From assembly GCA_031763025.1 (NCBI GenBank), contig JASSKH010000029.1, forward strand, positions 4,430,862-4,494,861: DNA of 64,000 bases, given 5' to 3'. Shown piece by piece: positions 22,710 to 36,563 of this stretch. The notes under the pieces are model-generated. The model was not told the DNA's origin, made no database searches, and was given only the letters and a program-made list of their open reading frames with translations. The position numbers and the translations under genes were made by a program. The stretch is from Macrocystis pyrifera (lineage: Eukaryota > Sar > Phaeophyceae > Laminariales > Laminariaceae). How positions within the stretch are numbered: position 1 is the first letter of the stretch; every line of letters starts with the position of its first letter.

Positions 22710-25150
22710 ACCCCCCCCCCCCCCCCCCCCCCCCACCCCCCCCCCCCCCCCCTCAACAGCACTTGTCATAGGTCCAGGTCACTGTATCATTTCTGAGGCC
22801 CAACAAGGCTGTAGAACCAAGTACATTTAAAAAAAAAAGACTGAGCAAACAATGCACGAAGGGCGAGCGGCCAGCATGCTAGGCACGCCCCTCGTGCGCT
22901 CCCTGTTCCGTCCACACCCACCGCGACATCGTGTGTACCAGTATGCTACCATCGGCCATGATGCGGTGGGTTAAGCTTGCGACGCTCTTTATTGCTGCCG
23001 TTGTCGTGGGTCGACGTTGCCTTGCTTTTGCTTGGCGTCGGTTTTTTTCTCGTTTTTTGTGGGGTTTTTCCACGAGATCAGAGGGACGGGCTTGCAGGTG
23101 GTGCGGACCGCGTTGAAGGGATCGGAGCTGTCGGATGTGGGCGACGAAACGCTTCAGAGGGCGGCGGCTCAGACGGAAATCAACAAGTGAGATCAGAAGG
23201 AAACGAGACACCAGTCTGATCGGAAACATAAGGAGCATTTAGATGGCTACAATAGCTCCAAATATGATTTGCAATTGGCGATCAAAATGATGGGTACATA
23301 TGACTGGGCGGTTTGGTTTGGGTTCGGTTGGGTCTGGTCGAATCGGATCGGGTCGGGTCGGGTCGGGTCGGGTTGGCGGATTAGGTAGGGTTGGTACATC
23401 AGCAGTATGGCGAAGGCGAGCGTGTACGCGATGAATTGGAAGCACTCTGCAATGGCGACCACGCGGAACGATGGCCGTGGTGATGGGGTCGGTTGTCATC
23501 GTTTTCAAAAGCGCAGTTTCTGTTGCCCAAATCCCCACGATCGTGCGGTCTCATGGTCTCGAGCAATCACTGCGAGGGTGACGACGATAGACACCGACGT
23601 GATGACCACAGTTATTATTCCGGTCGTAATCATGATCGATCTGTTCGGTGATTACGATGTAGGTCGACGGTGAGGATGGCGATCCGTTGTATGTCCATTA
23701 CCGCCACAATCATTCCGCTAGGTGGTCGCGAAGGATTGGCATCGACGTTTCGGACGACGTATACCCCCCAGAATGATGAGCATATTATTTGCTCAAGTGT
23801 GTCTTTGATCAGTACTTGCCGTCCGGAAATGGGAAACGCCTCTATTGTCGGAACCTGCCCCCGCTCATTCTTTGACGCTGTAGTCGCTCGCGATGGGTGG
23901 TTTTCGTCGCGGAGTAGCGGTTCCTGATAGTTAATGTGAAGAGACACGCGTCATTTCGGCGCAGAGCTGCACACTACATTGAGTAGCAGATAGCAAACCA
24001 CCCACGCGGGAACTGGAAAGCTGGTTTATCACCCAAGACTGAATGGGTTGCTAGCCTAAATGTGAGCCCAGTGTAACTAAAAAACTGACTCGCGGCAGAT
24101 AACGATACTGTAAGAGCGGTGCAGATGATCCACTGCGAAGTCGCCATCACGAAGCGGCAGCAGATACCTTCGTCTCGAGTCACCCGAACCCCTGAAATTC
24201 TTGCACCGGCGCTAGATCTCGGAGCCCGCCTACTTCAGTTTTATTGCTGTAGTTTGCATGCTCGCGGAACCTGTTTAGACATGACCTATCGGAAGAAAGC
24301 GAGACGTGGGGTTTTATGCGGATGAGGATCCGACCAAAGGCGACCGCGTACTCCCCTCCAATCCTTGCAGGCTAAGACTGTGTGCGCAGACGTAGATGCA
24401 TAGGCCAAAGGGGTCTCGAGAGAGTGAATAATACCATAGAAGATGAGAAAAACATCAAAGAGGGGCCATTCTGTAAACAACAACAGGAACTCCCCGTCAC
24501 GTCCTTCCCACTTCCATCCAAGCTTCCCTTGTCAATATGAATCAAGTTCCAACCATTTGTCGCGAGTGCAGGTATGAGGCGTCGCTTCAAGAAGAGCGAA
24601 GCCATGCCGACACCGACAGATTCAGCTCCGTGTCAACCAACAAAATACCGCGCGCGCCCCCCAGGCGCGTCGACAACGAGAAGGTGAGGTGACATAGTTC
24701 GGGGAGTTTAAGCTTGACAGAACACCAGCTTAGGCTGGGACCACAGGGCGAGGTAGAAGAAACGAGTCTACACATCGGGCGGATCACAATCTGCTGTAAA
24801 GTCATGTAGATCTTAGCCTGAAGTTAGGAGAGATACCGTGCAGGACCTGTGTACTGTAGTGCAGATTCAACCTAGGAAACTTGCCGTAGATATCAAGCAG
24901 GTTAAGCGGCTCTCACTCGGCAACATGAACCGTTGTAGATCATCCAATACAGATCAAGAATACATCTGCCCTGAAGTATCTAGTTCGTGAAGTGGGGACC
25001 GATGGGCTGCCCGAGCCGTGAAAGAGCCCTCCTGACCGCCAAAAAGCTAAGTCGTACCGCACCAGCGGAGGAACGGCAAGAAAGGGAGTGCTACCGTTGT
25101 TGTGCTCTACCTCTTCTGCTTCTGTTCCCGCTGTTGCTGTTGCTTGTTGC

Positions 25151-25193
<43 letters not shown>

Positions 25194-26722
25194 GGTGTTG
25201 TACGGCGGCGGCAGACACGGGATACGGCTGCAATGCCCTGACCTAGCTGCCTGTTGGCATGGGTGTATGATTGCCTATATTTTCCCCTCCCCTTGGATTT
25301 TCCCAAGGGTGAAGGGATACCGTCCGTTGGGCTCGGGGAAGCCAAGGAAGCCCTCTCTCGTGTTTTGAGGGGTGTCTAGCACAAGATGTCGTCTGAATGG
25401 GACGACCGGGTGTCGACGGGGTCGACGGGGGCTCTGCTCTGCGTCCTTTTTGGTGCACGCGGGTGCAAGTGCTATAGAGAGAGCACTGCCGCGGCCAAGC
25501 CCTCCTCACGTCGGATCGATTGTAATCTACTGCTGTACGTACGTAGATCGTCCAGATCCTAGCCTGCCGTTTTGAGATACTGTGAAGGATCCTTGTAGTA
25601 TATAGATATTGCGGGGGACCTAGTAAATAGGACCAAGTATTGTTAGTAAAACTAGCGAAATATTCAGGTTTTTGTGTGTACCGTAGGTCCTATTTAATAT
25701 GGTCCCCCGTAATGGATCCGTCCCACGCAAAGTGCCCCATAGATCATGCAGCTTATACGGCAGGCAGTCCACTCGGGAATATGAACTTCGTACGGCAGAT
25801 CCGACAGATCATGCACCAATCTTCCCCGACAGTTCTCGATCGCATCAGAACCGGGGGGGATATGATACATACCTCTATGGTCTCCCCGTAATAGTTTATC
25901 ACCTATCTGTCGTTATGAGAGGGTGTGCAGGGTCTACGTGACACATATCCATCCGGACCAGGCAACAGTTGCTACGGTAGGTGGTGCAGCTTTTTGAGGC
26001 TCCCGCCCGGCATCATCAGCTAGACCCGACAGATGAAGAATATATGTTCCCTGCAATAATTATCTATTTCGGTGGACCATGGTAAGTAGGATCTACGTTG
26101 CACACGAAAAAAAACTGTATATCTTCATATTTTTACTGACAATATCTGGTCCTATTTACTATGGTCCCCTGTAAATAGATCATGAAGTGTACATCGATGA
26201 ATAGTCCGAGGTGTGGAAACCTTCCCCCCGTGTTTAGACCCAACTGCTCTCTCCTTTCGTCCCGTCTCGCTGGCGGAAGGTACAGCTGCCAAAACCTTCC
26301 CTCCTCGTTTCGACCCAATTGTTCTCTCCTTTCTGTCCCGTCTTGCCGGCACAAGGTGGAGCTACCCAAGGTGTCCGTCCGAGAGATCCAGGTGAAGCAG
26401 GTGGACCGGAACATAGCTCACTTGAGCGTCAACCACGACGCTGCTTCGGTAGGAGGGAACGGAGGTGAGCCATTTTTTTCCTTCCCCGCTGTATTCAGTG
26501 AGGGACCTGAGCAATGTGCACATGCTGTTACAGAACCCGGTACGCTCCGCCAGCCCCGACCCAGAACCAACGCGATGCCTCAGCTTTGTCATATTAGAGC
26601 TGAACGGTGGCTCTGCATACGCGCAACCTCCCCTCGCGCTACTGACAGCGCCCGCGCAGAGGGATGGGGGCGTTAACTCGATATCATGCATGACCGTAGT
26701 CGTATGACCATAGACCCTCGTA

Positions 26723-26753
<31 letters not shown>

Positions 26754-29700
26754 CGGGGGGGGTGGACGGCGGGGCGCCTAGGGGGTGGGGGCGCCCGGGG
26801 GGCGCGGGGGGTGGTGCGCCCGGGGGGGGGGGGGGCGCGCCCGTGCCTGATACCTTTTGAAGAATCAGACGATGAGACGAGTATAGCGCTGGGAAGCACG
26901 TCCAGGGAGCATCCCTGGCTTTTCTTTTCTTGCGAAGCAACTTCCTGGTCACATATATGTGGCCTCGGGGTTGCCGCGGCGACAAAAATAGCTCTACAGT
27001 TAGCCTGTCTCAACTCTGTTCGTCTCACGTAAAGTTCCAAGGGATGAAATAATTTGTCTTCGAATCACCCAGACACTCTGAGGCCAGCGGGGCGGTGAGA
27101 CGCAGACAGGCATGCCTGTCTGTCTGTGCTTATCTTGCATTTTGCGGGACGTTTCCCCCCCGAACGTTTCGGCGTGAACCTCGATGAGGGCACTGGACCT
27201 TCCCTTGTACAGCTAGCACGGTTCGTCGGAGTTGTCTTGCTGCGATGGCAGCGGTGGTACCTACATTCTCTCAGAGTTCTATTTTTCACCAGGGGTCCTG
27301 CATCTCGCCCAAGAAAAGCTTTCGACAGCCGCTACACACGCAACCCTACGAACAAAACGGTGCCCGCCGTTTATCAGTTTTGTTTCTCCTACGTGAACAA
27401 CACGAGGAGTCACGCGTATGCCTTGCTAAAAAAACGGTTTTGAGAACCATAGATAACATGAGGACTGTACCTCGGTTAAGAAACGATTAAAGGAAACTTC
27501 TTTTGCGCGAGACCCGACGACCAAAATGGCACCTACGCTTTGTCAGATTCCTACATAGATAACATGAGGAGTCCTGCATATGCCTCGCTCATAAAACGGT
27601 TTTGAGAACCGTTATTAACACGAGGAGCTTTGTACTTCGGTTAAGAAACGGTTTTTTAGGACCATTTTGCGCACAACCCGATGAAAAATGGTACCTCCAT
27701 CTCATCAGTTTCTTACAAATTGGTATAAAACATGTGAAGTCCTGCATATGCCTCGCACAGTAATCGGCTTTGAGAGCCGTTTTGCACGCAACCCGACAAA
27801 AACGATGATGCTCACATTTTATCAGATTATCAACATGAGAAGGCCTGTATCTCGCTCGAAAACAAACGGGTTTTGATAAACGTTGTACACGCAATCCGTC
27901 GAAGACAAAGGTGTCGTATCTACTTCTTCACAGATTGACCCCTGTACGCTAACTACCTCACTGAAACAAAACGGTTTCGACCAACCATTGCCCAGGTAAA
28001 TCATACGCACGACCCAATGCACGATCTCGCGCGCCACGAGGCATGTACATAAATCGAATACAGTTGTATAACACAAAAGGGATCGCACTTGAATGGGATA
28101 GAACTTCGTCGTCGGCTTGAAACGTTAGGTCGTACCGTGCGAGCCTATACGTAGCTGGGAGGCCATTGCGCCGTGGTTCGAGTCAACCCCCGAGGCCCCC
28201 GTGTCTCCGAGTCTTCTTGGAGTCGAGACCACTTTACCTTGTACGACGATGAACATGAAATCTGGCAAGGTTTCATTCGGACGAGAGCGTTTGGAGCCTG
28301 TTCGCTGGGTTCGCTCTGCATGCCCCTCGTGCCCTATATGGAGACGTGAGGTCCAGGGCCCGTGGGAGACGTATTCCCCCCCCCCCCCCCTCCATCAAAC
28401 CCACGTCGGGCAGCGCAGCAGTTGTCAGGAGACGGAAGTTTAGGCATTGCGACGGACGGCAGTCCAAATTCAGTTTAAAACACTGATTATTAAAGGAAAA
28501 GTGTGCAGGCCTGGAGGAAATTAAGCCTGAGCTATCACAGTAGTGTGAAACATCGTTATAGTTGTACTAGGAGACAATGTACTGCCACGTTGAGGGCAGC
28601 ATCTCCTGAAGGTGCGGTGTGACTTCACGACGACCGAAACTGCTGGTACAACTGTAGAGGTCTCCTGGAATATTCGCCGGGAGGGAGCAAAAAAAACAGA
28701 CAAAAGTTGATATATATATGTATGTATGGAAACGAAAAAAACAAGCAATCAGCTGCGAGATCGAAGATTCCATCGAAACTCATGGTATTTGCGAGCCGTG
28801 TGTGATACGTACTATGGTCGCGCGTACTGCGGATCTTGTGCTATCTCTCGAACCAAGTATATACCTGGTGTGCTGTACGCCCCGCATTGAGTGGATCAAG
28901 GTCTGGCTGCTCTATGTATGTGCTTCTTGGCATGCCTACCGTCGCCGCTGATCACGTAAACTCCACACCGTTTCCGTATGTTGCGTCGATGCAACAGGCG
29001 GGCCTGCCTCGGTGGGAGGGGGAGGAGGACAACGAGGCGCGATGAGCCGGGCGACCAGCAACGCCAGCGAGGTCCGACACACGACGGCGTTGTCACCATC
29101 GGGGTGCGTGTGTCCGCGACGGATTGCGCGCCGCATGGTCCCTACACTAACTGTTTGGCCACGAGGAGTGTGATCGGTAGGGAAAATGAGTAGACCCCCT
29201 CACGCTACGAAAAACCAATGAAGCCAACGTCTCAGAAACGGGGCATAACTCCTGTGATCTACTACATATACCGAAAAATTCTTCTCAAAGCTAGAGATAA
29301 AGGCGGGCACCGCCACAAAAACGCGCAAAAGCTATTATAAGCATACTCGTGCCCCCGTTATGCTCGTAATTCATGGTGATACTACGCTGCGGGAGGGAGG
29401 GGGGGGGGGGGGGGGGGAGGGGGGGAGAGGGGGGGGGGGGGGTGCTCGATATCATGAATGGTCGTAGTCGTTTGACCATAGACCCTCGCATCTCTACAAT
29501 GCCGGGACGGAGCATCTCGGGTTTTCACCGACCAGGTAGACATCGCTTGCACCAGGCGCGAAGCGCCGTGAGGTGTTGGGCGAGTCGCGTGAAGGGTGAG
29601 CTGCATCCTACCAAGAACTGCATGTGATGCGGACTGGGAGAGGGGGGGGGGGCGTATTCCCTTGTTTCTTGCCTTAATCATTTGACCATTGACCACGCAT

Positions 29701-32700
29701 CCCCTTCGAGACGGAGCACCGTTCCTACTCCTGATAGAAATACCTCCAACATTTTGGGCGTACATCGCGTTTTTTCCCATTTATCAAATAGTAACGTTCG
29801 GTTTTTGTTACGTATCGCCTTCTTGTTACGCCGTCGGGGGGGGGGTCGCTATTCTCAATCGCAGTACTCGTAGCGATGACAACCACAGGCGACAACAGCG
29901 TACGCAACTTTACCAGGCACCACGGATGTCTTAAACGTGCAAGCACGTTTCATGGGGGGGGGACGATACTCCGCCACCGAGTTGTAAAATGCAGCAAAAT
30001 CCGTCCCGGTCTGTAAGTAGCGAACCAGGGTGGGGTCCGGGCCTGTGGGAGCAAACTGTTGTTGGTGGTGGTGGTTGTGGCCTCGAAGGTCTCGTAGCAC
30101 TACGACGTACCATCTGGAGATGGCAGCGCCGGCGGTGACACACGGAAGAGACACAAAGGGTGCCTGATCTTCCCCCGCCCACGCCTCTCCTCGATCTCTC
30201 TTGAAGCTCCCCTTTCAAAACATGTGCAGTAATTTTTTGAGGGAAATTTCGAAGGAGTTTAGGGTCCCGATAACGGTCACCTTCAAGCTCTATAGATCTC
30301 CCGGTCGATGAGCGCCTCGAACTTTACGGAGTGCCCTACCCCGCGCGAAACAAAGCACTTGGGATGTGTGATGGAAACCCCTGAGAATCATTGCTCTTGC
30401 TGCCTTCTCGTCTTTAACAAATCGTCGCCCCCCCATTGCGTTTCCTACCTTCCCATTTTGAATAAATTATCGCCCCCCCCCCCCCCCCCCCCCCTCCCTC
30501 TCCCACGCATGCATTCATCATGCAGGGTGGAGGGGGGGCAGAGGGAGGGGCAGGACTGGAGGGCGCGGTCGCGATCATGAACGCTTGCATTTTTCGTCGA
30601 ATATCGGAGGAGGAGCTGGGCGGAGACCGAAGCGCAGACCCTTCGGACGCCTTCGCCGCGGCCGTGCTGTCTCTCGCGCGAGGGGGAGGGGATGATCACG
30701 GGGGGAACAGGGTTTTCGGAGAGCGTGGTAAGAGAGGGGGACGTTGTTTACGATGGGCACAGGTGGGGCAGATGGTCGCAGTAACGTATGTCACTCGGGG
30801 CGTGAATGTAAGGATGGTTTGGTCTTCCTTTAATGTCTAGATGTCCCTTATGTTTCCGATCAGAGTGGTGACACGCAAGATAACACAAACCCTGGGACGA
30901 TTTTTCGAGCCTGTTTTCTACAAAACTCAGGGGGGGGGGGGAGGGCGGGGGGGGCGCACGCAACAACTCCAGTTCGTACCAGAATGGTGGCTGTGGAAAG
31001 ATGTCGTCGTCGGGACCTTTCCATAGAAGACGCATCCATCGTTCGGTGGCTGCTGTACTCCCACCTTTGTCGAGAGAAGAAATCAGATCGGAAATCCGTC
31101 CGACCGTGTTGCTTGTGTTGTCTCGCGTGTTTTACGGCATGTTGTGTTGCATCACTGGTGGTTCTGGGTAATAATAGATCATTTCAGTCATCGCTGTCAC
31201 ACGGCGAAACAAATTATCAAATATGTTCCCACTGCCCCATGTTGAATAAGCAACAACTTTGGAAAGGCTGCTCGTTGCCAGCGTTGAGGCGTGCCCAAGT
31301 GTTTTTTTTTTTCTGGTCAGTAGTTTCACGTGGTCGTCCTGAGCTCCACACAATAACAGGCGATCGCAAGGAGAGCTTCGTGACCTAAAGGTCTGTGGTT
31401 TTTCGGGGATGGTCGATTTTTCGCTCCCTGGCTTGTAGATTCGATCCGGCACGCAGTATGTTTGCTCCGCACTCACTCCAAATAAATTCATTGATATTCC
31501 TCGAGGAAGGACAAAGAATACCATTCTGGGCGGAACAATAAGGAGCGTTTAGACTTTAGTATGGAGACGACGCTGTGCTTATATTTTCGGCCGGAGTGGT
31601 CGGTCGGTAACAGGCAGACCCGTTTTTTTGTTTCTGTGAGGTGAGCGGAACAAGATCGTTGCCGCCGCCATGAAATCAGGGATGGCTATTGACAATCGAC
31701 GCGTGCTATTACGGGGGTCCATAGTTAATAGGACCTATGGTATACGTAAAAAAAACTATATATTTATCAATTTTTACGAACGATATTTGGTCCTGTTAAC
31801 TATGGTCCCCCGTAATACTAAAGGGGATAACTCCCTTTGTTTATGAGGATCCCTACTTCAGGAGCTCTTAATCTTATCCACAAGCTGGCAAAAGTTGTAT
31901 GTAATGTAAATTAACATTTTCTGCAGCCCCATGACCAAAGTGTACAGCGAACATTATTGCGAAGTTGCGCAGATAAGGACCTCCGTCAGTTTTGAGACAT
32001 TTTTGCCAAAACAAAATAAGGCCACCTCCATCCTATAAAAGCACGGGTCAGTGTCTCACCGTTTCTTCTGGGTGTCGTCCCTACGTTTGGTTGTACAAAC
32101 AACACCGCGCACTCTCGAATACTCAGCCACGTTAACGTTCGTCTTGAGCACATTCATTCATGCTCGAACTGTCAAATCGGCGAGGTTGCCTCAACCGTGT
32201 CATACATGCCACCAACCATATGAGAATCCTCAGTCTCCGTCGTACCTGCATCGAATCTCACAAGCACGACAAATACATCCCCAACTCTTTGTCTCCCGTC
32301 CTAACGTTGCCAGCCGCAAGGGACTTTTTTTTCGCCAGCCGGTCGGAGGAAGACATTCATCAGTAAGGACGGTTTCACGTACTTTTTCAGCAAACGCTCT
32401 CAATAAAATTCTCGAGGAACAAACATTGTATTCCTTTTTCAAGAAGTCTCGCTACCTCATAAAACCCGCAGAACGTCGGAGGAGATTAGCTAGCTACAAA
32501 ACTAGTCTGGTCAATGGCTCTCCAAGCTAAGCTCTACCCCTCCAACACCAGCACACAACACAGTTACCAACCTTACTATTTTCTGGGGTTACACAGTCGT
32601 GGGCCAGGTTGAACCACCATCCATCTTGTAAACCAGGTTAAACCATCATCCCCCTTCCCCATGTTCCATCCTACCCTTGCCACAACACAGTTGCTACTTG

Positions 32701-35700
32701 TGCCACCAGCTAGCGTTAAATATTCCGAGGGCCGGGTGGAATCATCACCATTATCCACATTGCCCTCCCATCACACCCCGTGCCGGAAGTATACAGGCGG
32801 TAGCAGTCCTGGTTCGATGTGGTCATCCAGGTGCATACAACACACTTTCCAACAACAGAGGCTAAATACACATCATGGTGGGCCAGGTTGAGCATCAACA
32901 CGCCCCCCCACACACTTGCACTTTTCCCCTCGTGGGGGTTTATGCGCGCGCAGGCGGTAACGGTCCTGTCCGACATGGCCATCCAGGCGCACCAGCTCGC
33001 TGAGGCGTCACTTTTCAGCCCCAAGCAGTACTGGAGAGCGTCGGCTCTCCTTTGCTCGCTCCTGCTAGGATTGCCGGAAGACTCGGCGCCCTTCGCAGCG
33101 GCGGCCGGAGCGCTCAGGTGGCCTATTTTTCTCGCACGATGTATCCGTAGGCCCCAGCTGTACGTGTATGCTGCGTAATCTGCCGCTGACTTTCTTGCGA
33201 AAAATATCTGCATGTAGCCGCGCACGAAGTTACACCCACCAACGCAGACGCCAGCGGCTATCGCAGCGACCGTTTATTCGTAGTCGCATGCGCATCACCG
33301 ACAGCATAACAACAGATCACTGTTAATAATGTTTTGAATACACACTTCCATGGCTGGCCGACGATGGTCTTTAGAGGCTAGCGCAGAACCGTTGTTGGAC
33401 AAGCTCGGGCATCACTGATGATGTAGAAGATGCATGTCGAGTAGAAAGTGGTGCTCGATGGGCCAACAAAAGCATAATGAACGATGAACTATAGGACGTT
33501 GAGATGCGGTTGAGAAGAGTGAAGGTGGGGTGTGTGTACGAACACTCCAGTTCTTGAATCTCGATGCCCTCTTACAGCAACGTCTATCGACGGCTTGTCG
33601 CTGCAACTCGTCGATCACAAGAACTGCTGAAAGGCCTTCCAAATATCTCGTTACTCCTAATGCGGTGTCATCTGTTTGAACCCCAACTTATAAGCCGCAA
33701 CTTACGAAGCATCGACTCAATAGGTTATGCATTTGCTGCCTATTTCGTAACACCCCCCCTCAATGCAAGTCGCAAACCTAAAAAAAAAGAACGATCAATG
33801 TCTCAGGGCGATTGAACATAACTAAAGTGCTGATCATGGCCAACGATCACCAGCACTTGCTGGAAACGATAGAGACACTACTAAAGTGCCGATCACGGCT
33901 ACCAAATCACCAGCACTTGTTGGAAGCAACGACACTTCAGTGGAGCACTGATCATGGACACAAAACCATAAAGCTTGTGCAGTGGAATGCCATTCGAAAC
34001 GTGTTCTGCACTGTGTCACTCGTCAACGGCAATGATATTCCAATCGATACAAAATATCTCGCACAACACATATATCTCCTGAAGACAGGGGGTGCTAAGC
34101 TCAGTAGTATATTCTACTGAAGCATTGCAGCGTAGCACAAGCAGTAAAGGCACTACCGCAGCTGAATCAAAGATTCTATAGCACGTAACTCCCCCCTTCC
34201 CGCCAAAAAAGCATGCAAAGTTGAATAAAACGGACCCAGTGATTTCCTTGCTCCACCGTTTTTTTTTACGCCAGCTGCACTTGAATGGTCCGTCCCTAAC
34301 AACCCGGCTAGCTGCCTACTGTTGTACTCAATACTGAAAATAAACAGGCTGCCTCCCTAGCCTATTTTAGCGCACAAACACTCCCCCCTGAACGGAAATT
34401 CAAGTTCACTAAAATACTGATCATGGTTAACGATAAGCAGTATTCGATGTGCCCGATTGAAACGCGACTAAAACGCCGATCATGGCTAACGATCACCAGA
34501 TGGAAGCGAACATTGTTTCCTGGAAAAAAAGAGTGGCAACCGATCTCCGGTGCTTGGGGGTGAAACCCATATCAACAGACCACTTGTCGGATCCTTTTAT
34601 TGCGGGGGTATATAGTACTAACAATATTTGGTCCTATTTACAATGGTCCCCCGCAATAGGCTGCTGCTTCAGTACATACACACATGTAAAGCTATCCTTC
34701 CAGGCTCAGCTATCTTTCCAGGCTCTCGCTTCAGGGTCGGTCGACGACCGTGCGGCTTCTTCTACATCGGCGTTTAGTTGCGGAATGCATCCACCTTGTG
34801 TCCTGCATCTCGAGCAATCATTCCAAAATTGTCGCAACAAAGCTATGCTGGATCTGTGTGATACCTGTGCATCCAACTTATGGTATCCTGTATCTCAAGC
34901 AATCACTCAGAACCGTAATTTCCGCAACAAAAGTTATGCTGGATCGGTGCGGTATCTGCACGGGCGGTACCGCTGCTGCATTTCAAACAGGGTATACCTC
35001 TTATAGGACCAAGTGCTTTGATAAAGCACTATCGTGTGTCGAAATCTTCACTTTAGCACTCAAAACAGGGTGGGACCGCACGCTAATTATAGCACTGTGT
35101 GGGTCGACATCTTCACCTCACTTCTCACTAAAGAAAACTGACGAAATTCTCTCATTAAAGCACTATCATGCGTCGACATCTTCACTTCTGCACTCCAAAC
35201 AGAGACGGTTCCTGTGCCAAGTCTGTAGGGACGCTATGATACAGTTAGACCTCGCACATGGAAATAAACAACTCAGAACTGATGTCGGCTTAGAACCTAG
35301 AGTTGTGCTCGATAACATCTGGTGGATACGTCACGTGAGGGATGCCGTGCTACCCGATCAATGAGTTTCAACAATCTCGTCTAGAAGCTTTGTTCTCGGT
35401 TGAAGGGAATTATGTGACTCCCCTACGCGGCTGAAAAATATTGATCTATAGACGGATGCACATTTATGAGCGCAAAGTGCGAACCATAACTTACCACCAG
35501 TCGAGTGATGAATGCCAACAAACTTGCAGCACGCGAAGACATTCAAACGCTATAATAGCATTAAAACTGTAAAGGTATAAGGGATCCGCTTGCGCTGTAG
35601 TAGTGGCAATCTGAGCCATCGAGCTCATGTACCGACACCCTGTTGAAACGCAATACGTTATGCGTCACTCCCTTCGCCAAACATAAGTTCTGCGCGAGTG

Positions 35701-36511
35701 ATCGCAATACCTCCATTGCGCATTCTACCAACAAATGGTCTACCGTACAGTACTATTACCTGCTGTTGCCCCCGGCTCTACAGTACGAATACAGGAGGCG
35801 AAGAACGTTGACCAGCGATCTAGGTGCCAATGCCTTAATATCGGTTAGAATTATAACCAGACGAGGCACTTACGTCGAAGCTGCCAGCGGTAAAACCCAC
35901 AAGATGTACTCGATGGCATCTGATAGGTTATGGCACAAGATATGTGCGGTACAACCTGGGTCAACGAGCTTCAACTCTTGTAGAGAACATAAGAATGCCA
36001 CTGTCTGCATGCAACCTGGACATACATACTTGGTTCTCCAGCAGTGCTCTTCGATTGCTAAGGGGCCAGCAGCTACGTCTGGAACCCATCTTCCCTTCCA
36101 ATCCCAACCTCAAGTCTGGCACGTACAACTTGAACTTCTGATCACAATCGAACGAAAATTGAAAATCTAAATCCAACACCAAAAATAATTTAAGATGCCT
36201 GGTACAACAGAAAAGGTTCGCTTGCAATCAATCTAAAAATCTAAAATCTAAATCGAGCGGGTAGTATTGTTTGTTTGTTTGTTTGTTATTTTTGCTCATG
36301 ACACTCAAGATTTCTTGAGCGCTTCTTTCTCGTAGATTAAATGGCCACCGCCTGCCAAGAGGCACGCATTCATCATGAACGCCGAGACCAAAGCACACGG
36401 TCACATATGTCTTCCCTGGACAAACTTCAGTCCCGACAGAACACAATTGCCCCTGCTCACCCCCCCCCCACGCCTCCACCCTCGTGTGGAAAACCGCGAT
36501 TGCTTGACACG

Positions 36512-36563
<52 letters not shown>

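Noticed and set aside
25091-25368. Poly-Gln or poly-Ala coding frame
   Set aside because: Comes from the TGC microsatellite only.
29855-30218. Minus-strand frame with DPTLVRYLQTGTDFAAFYNS
   Set aside because: It reads protein-like with a CATCTCCAG acceptor nearby, but no partner exon or family was found, so it is too weak to list.
30520-30840. Plus-strand frame with FRRISEEELGGDRSADPS
   Set aside because: Exons 5 and 6 already join in phase across it; G-rich flanks and no clear splice sites.
32051-36170. Several 150-200-codon frames
   Set aside because: Overlapping frames on low-GC repetitive sequence with no shared motif; the only supported exons are at 32954-33117 and further right.
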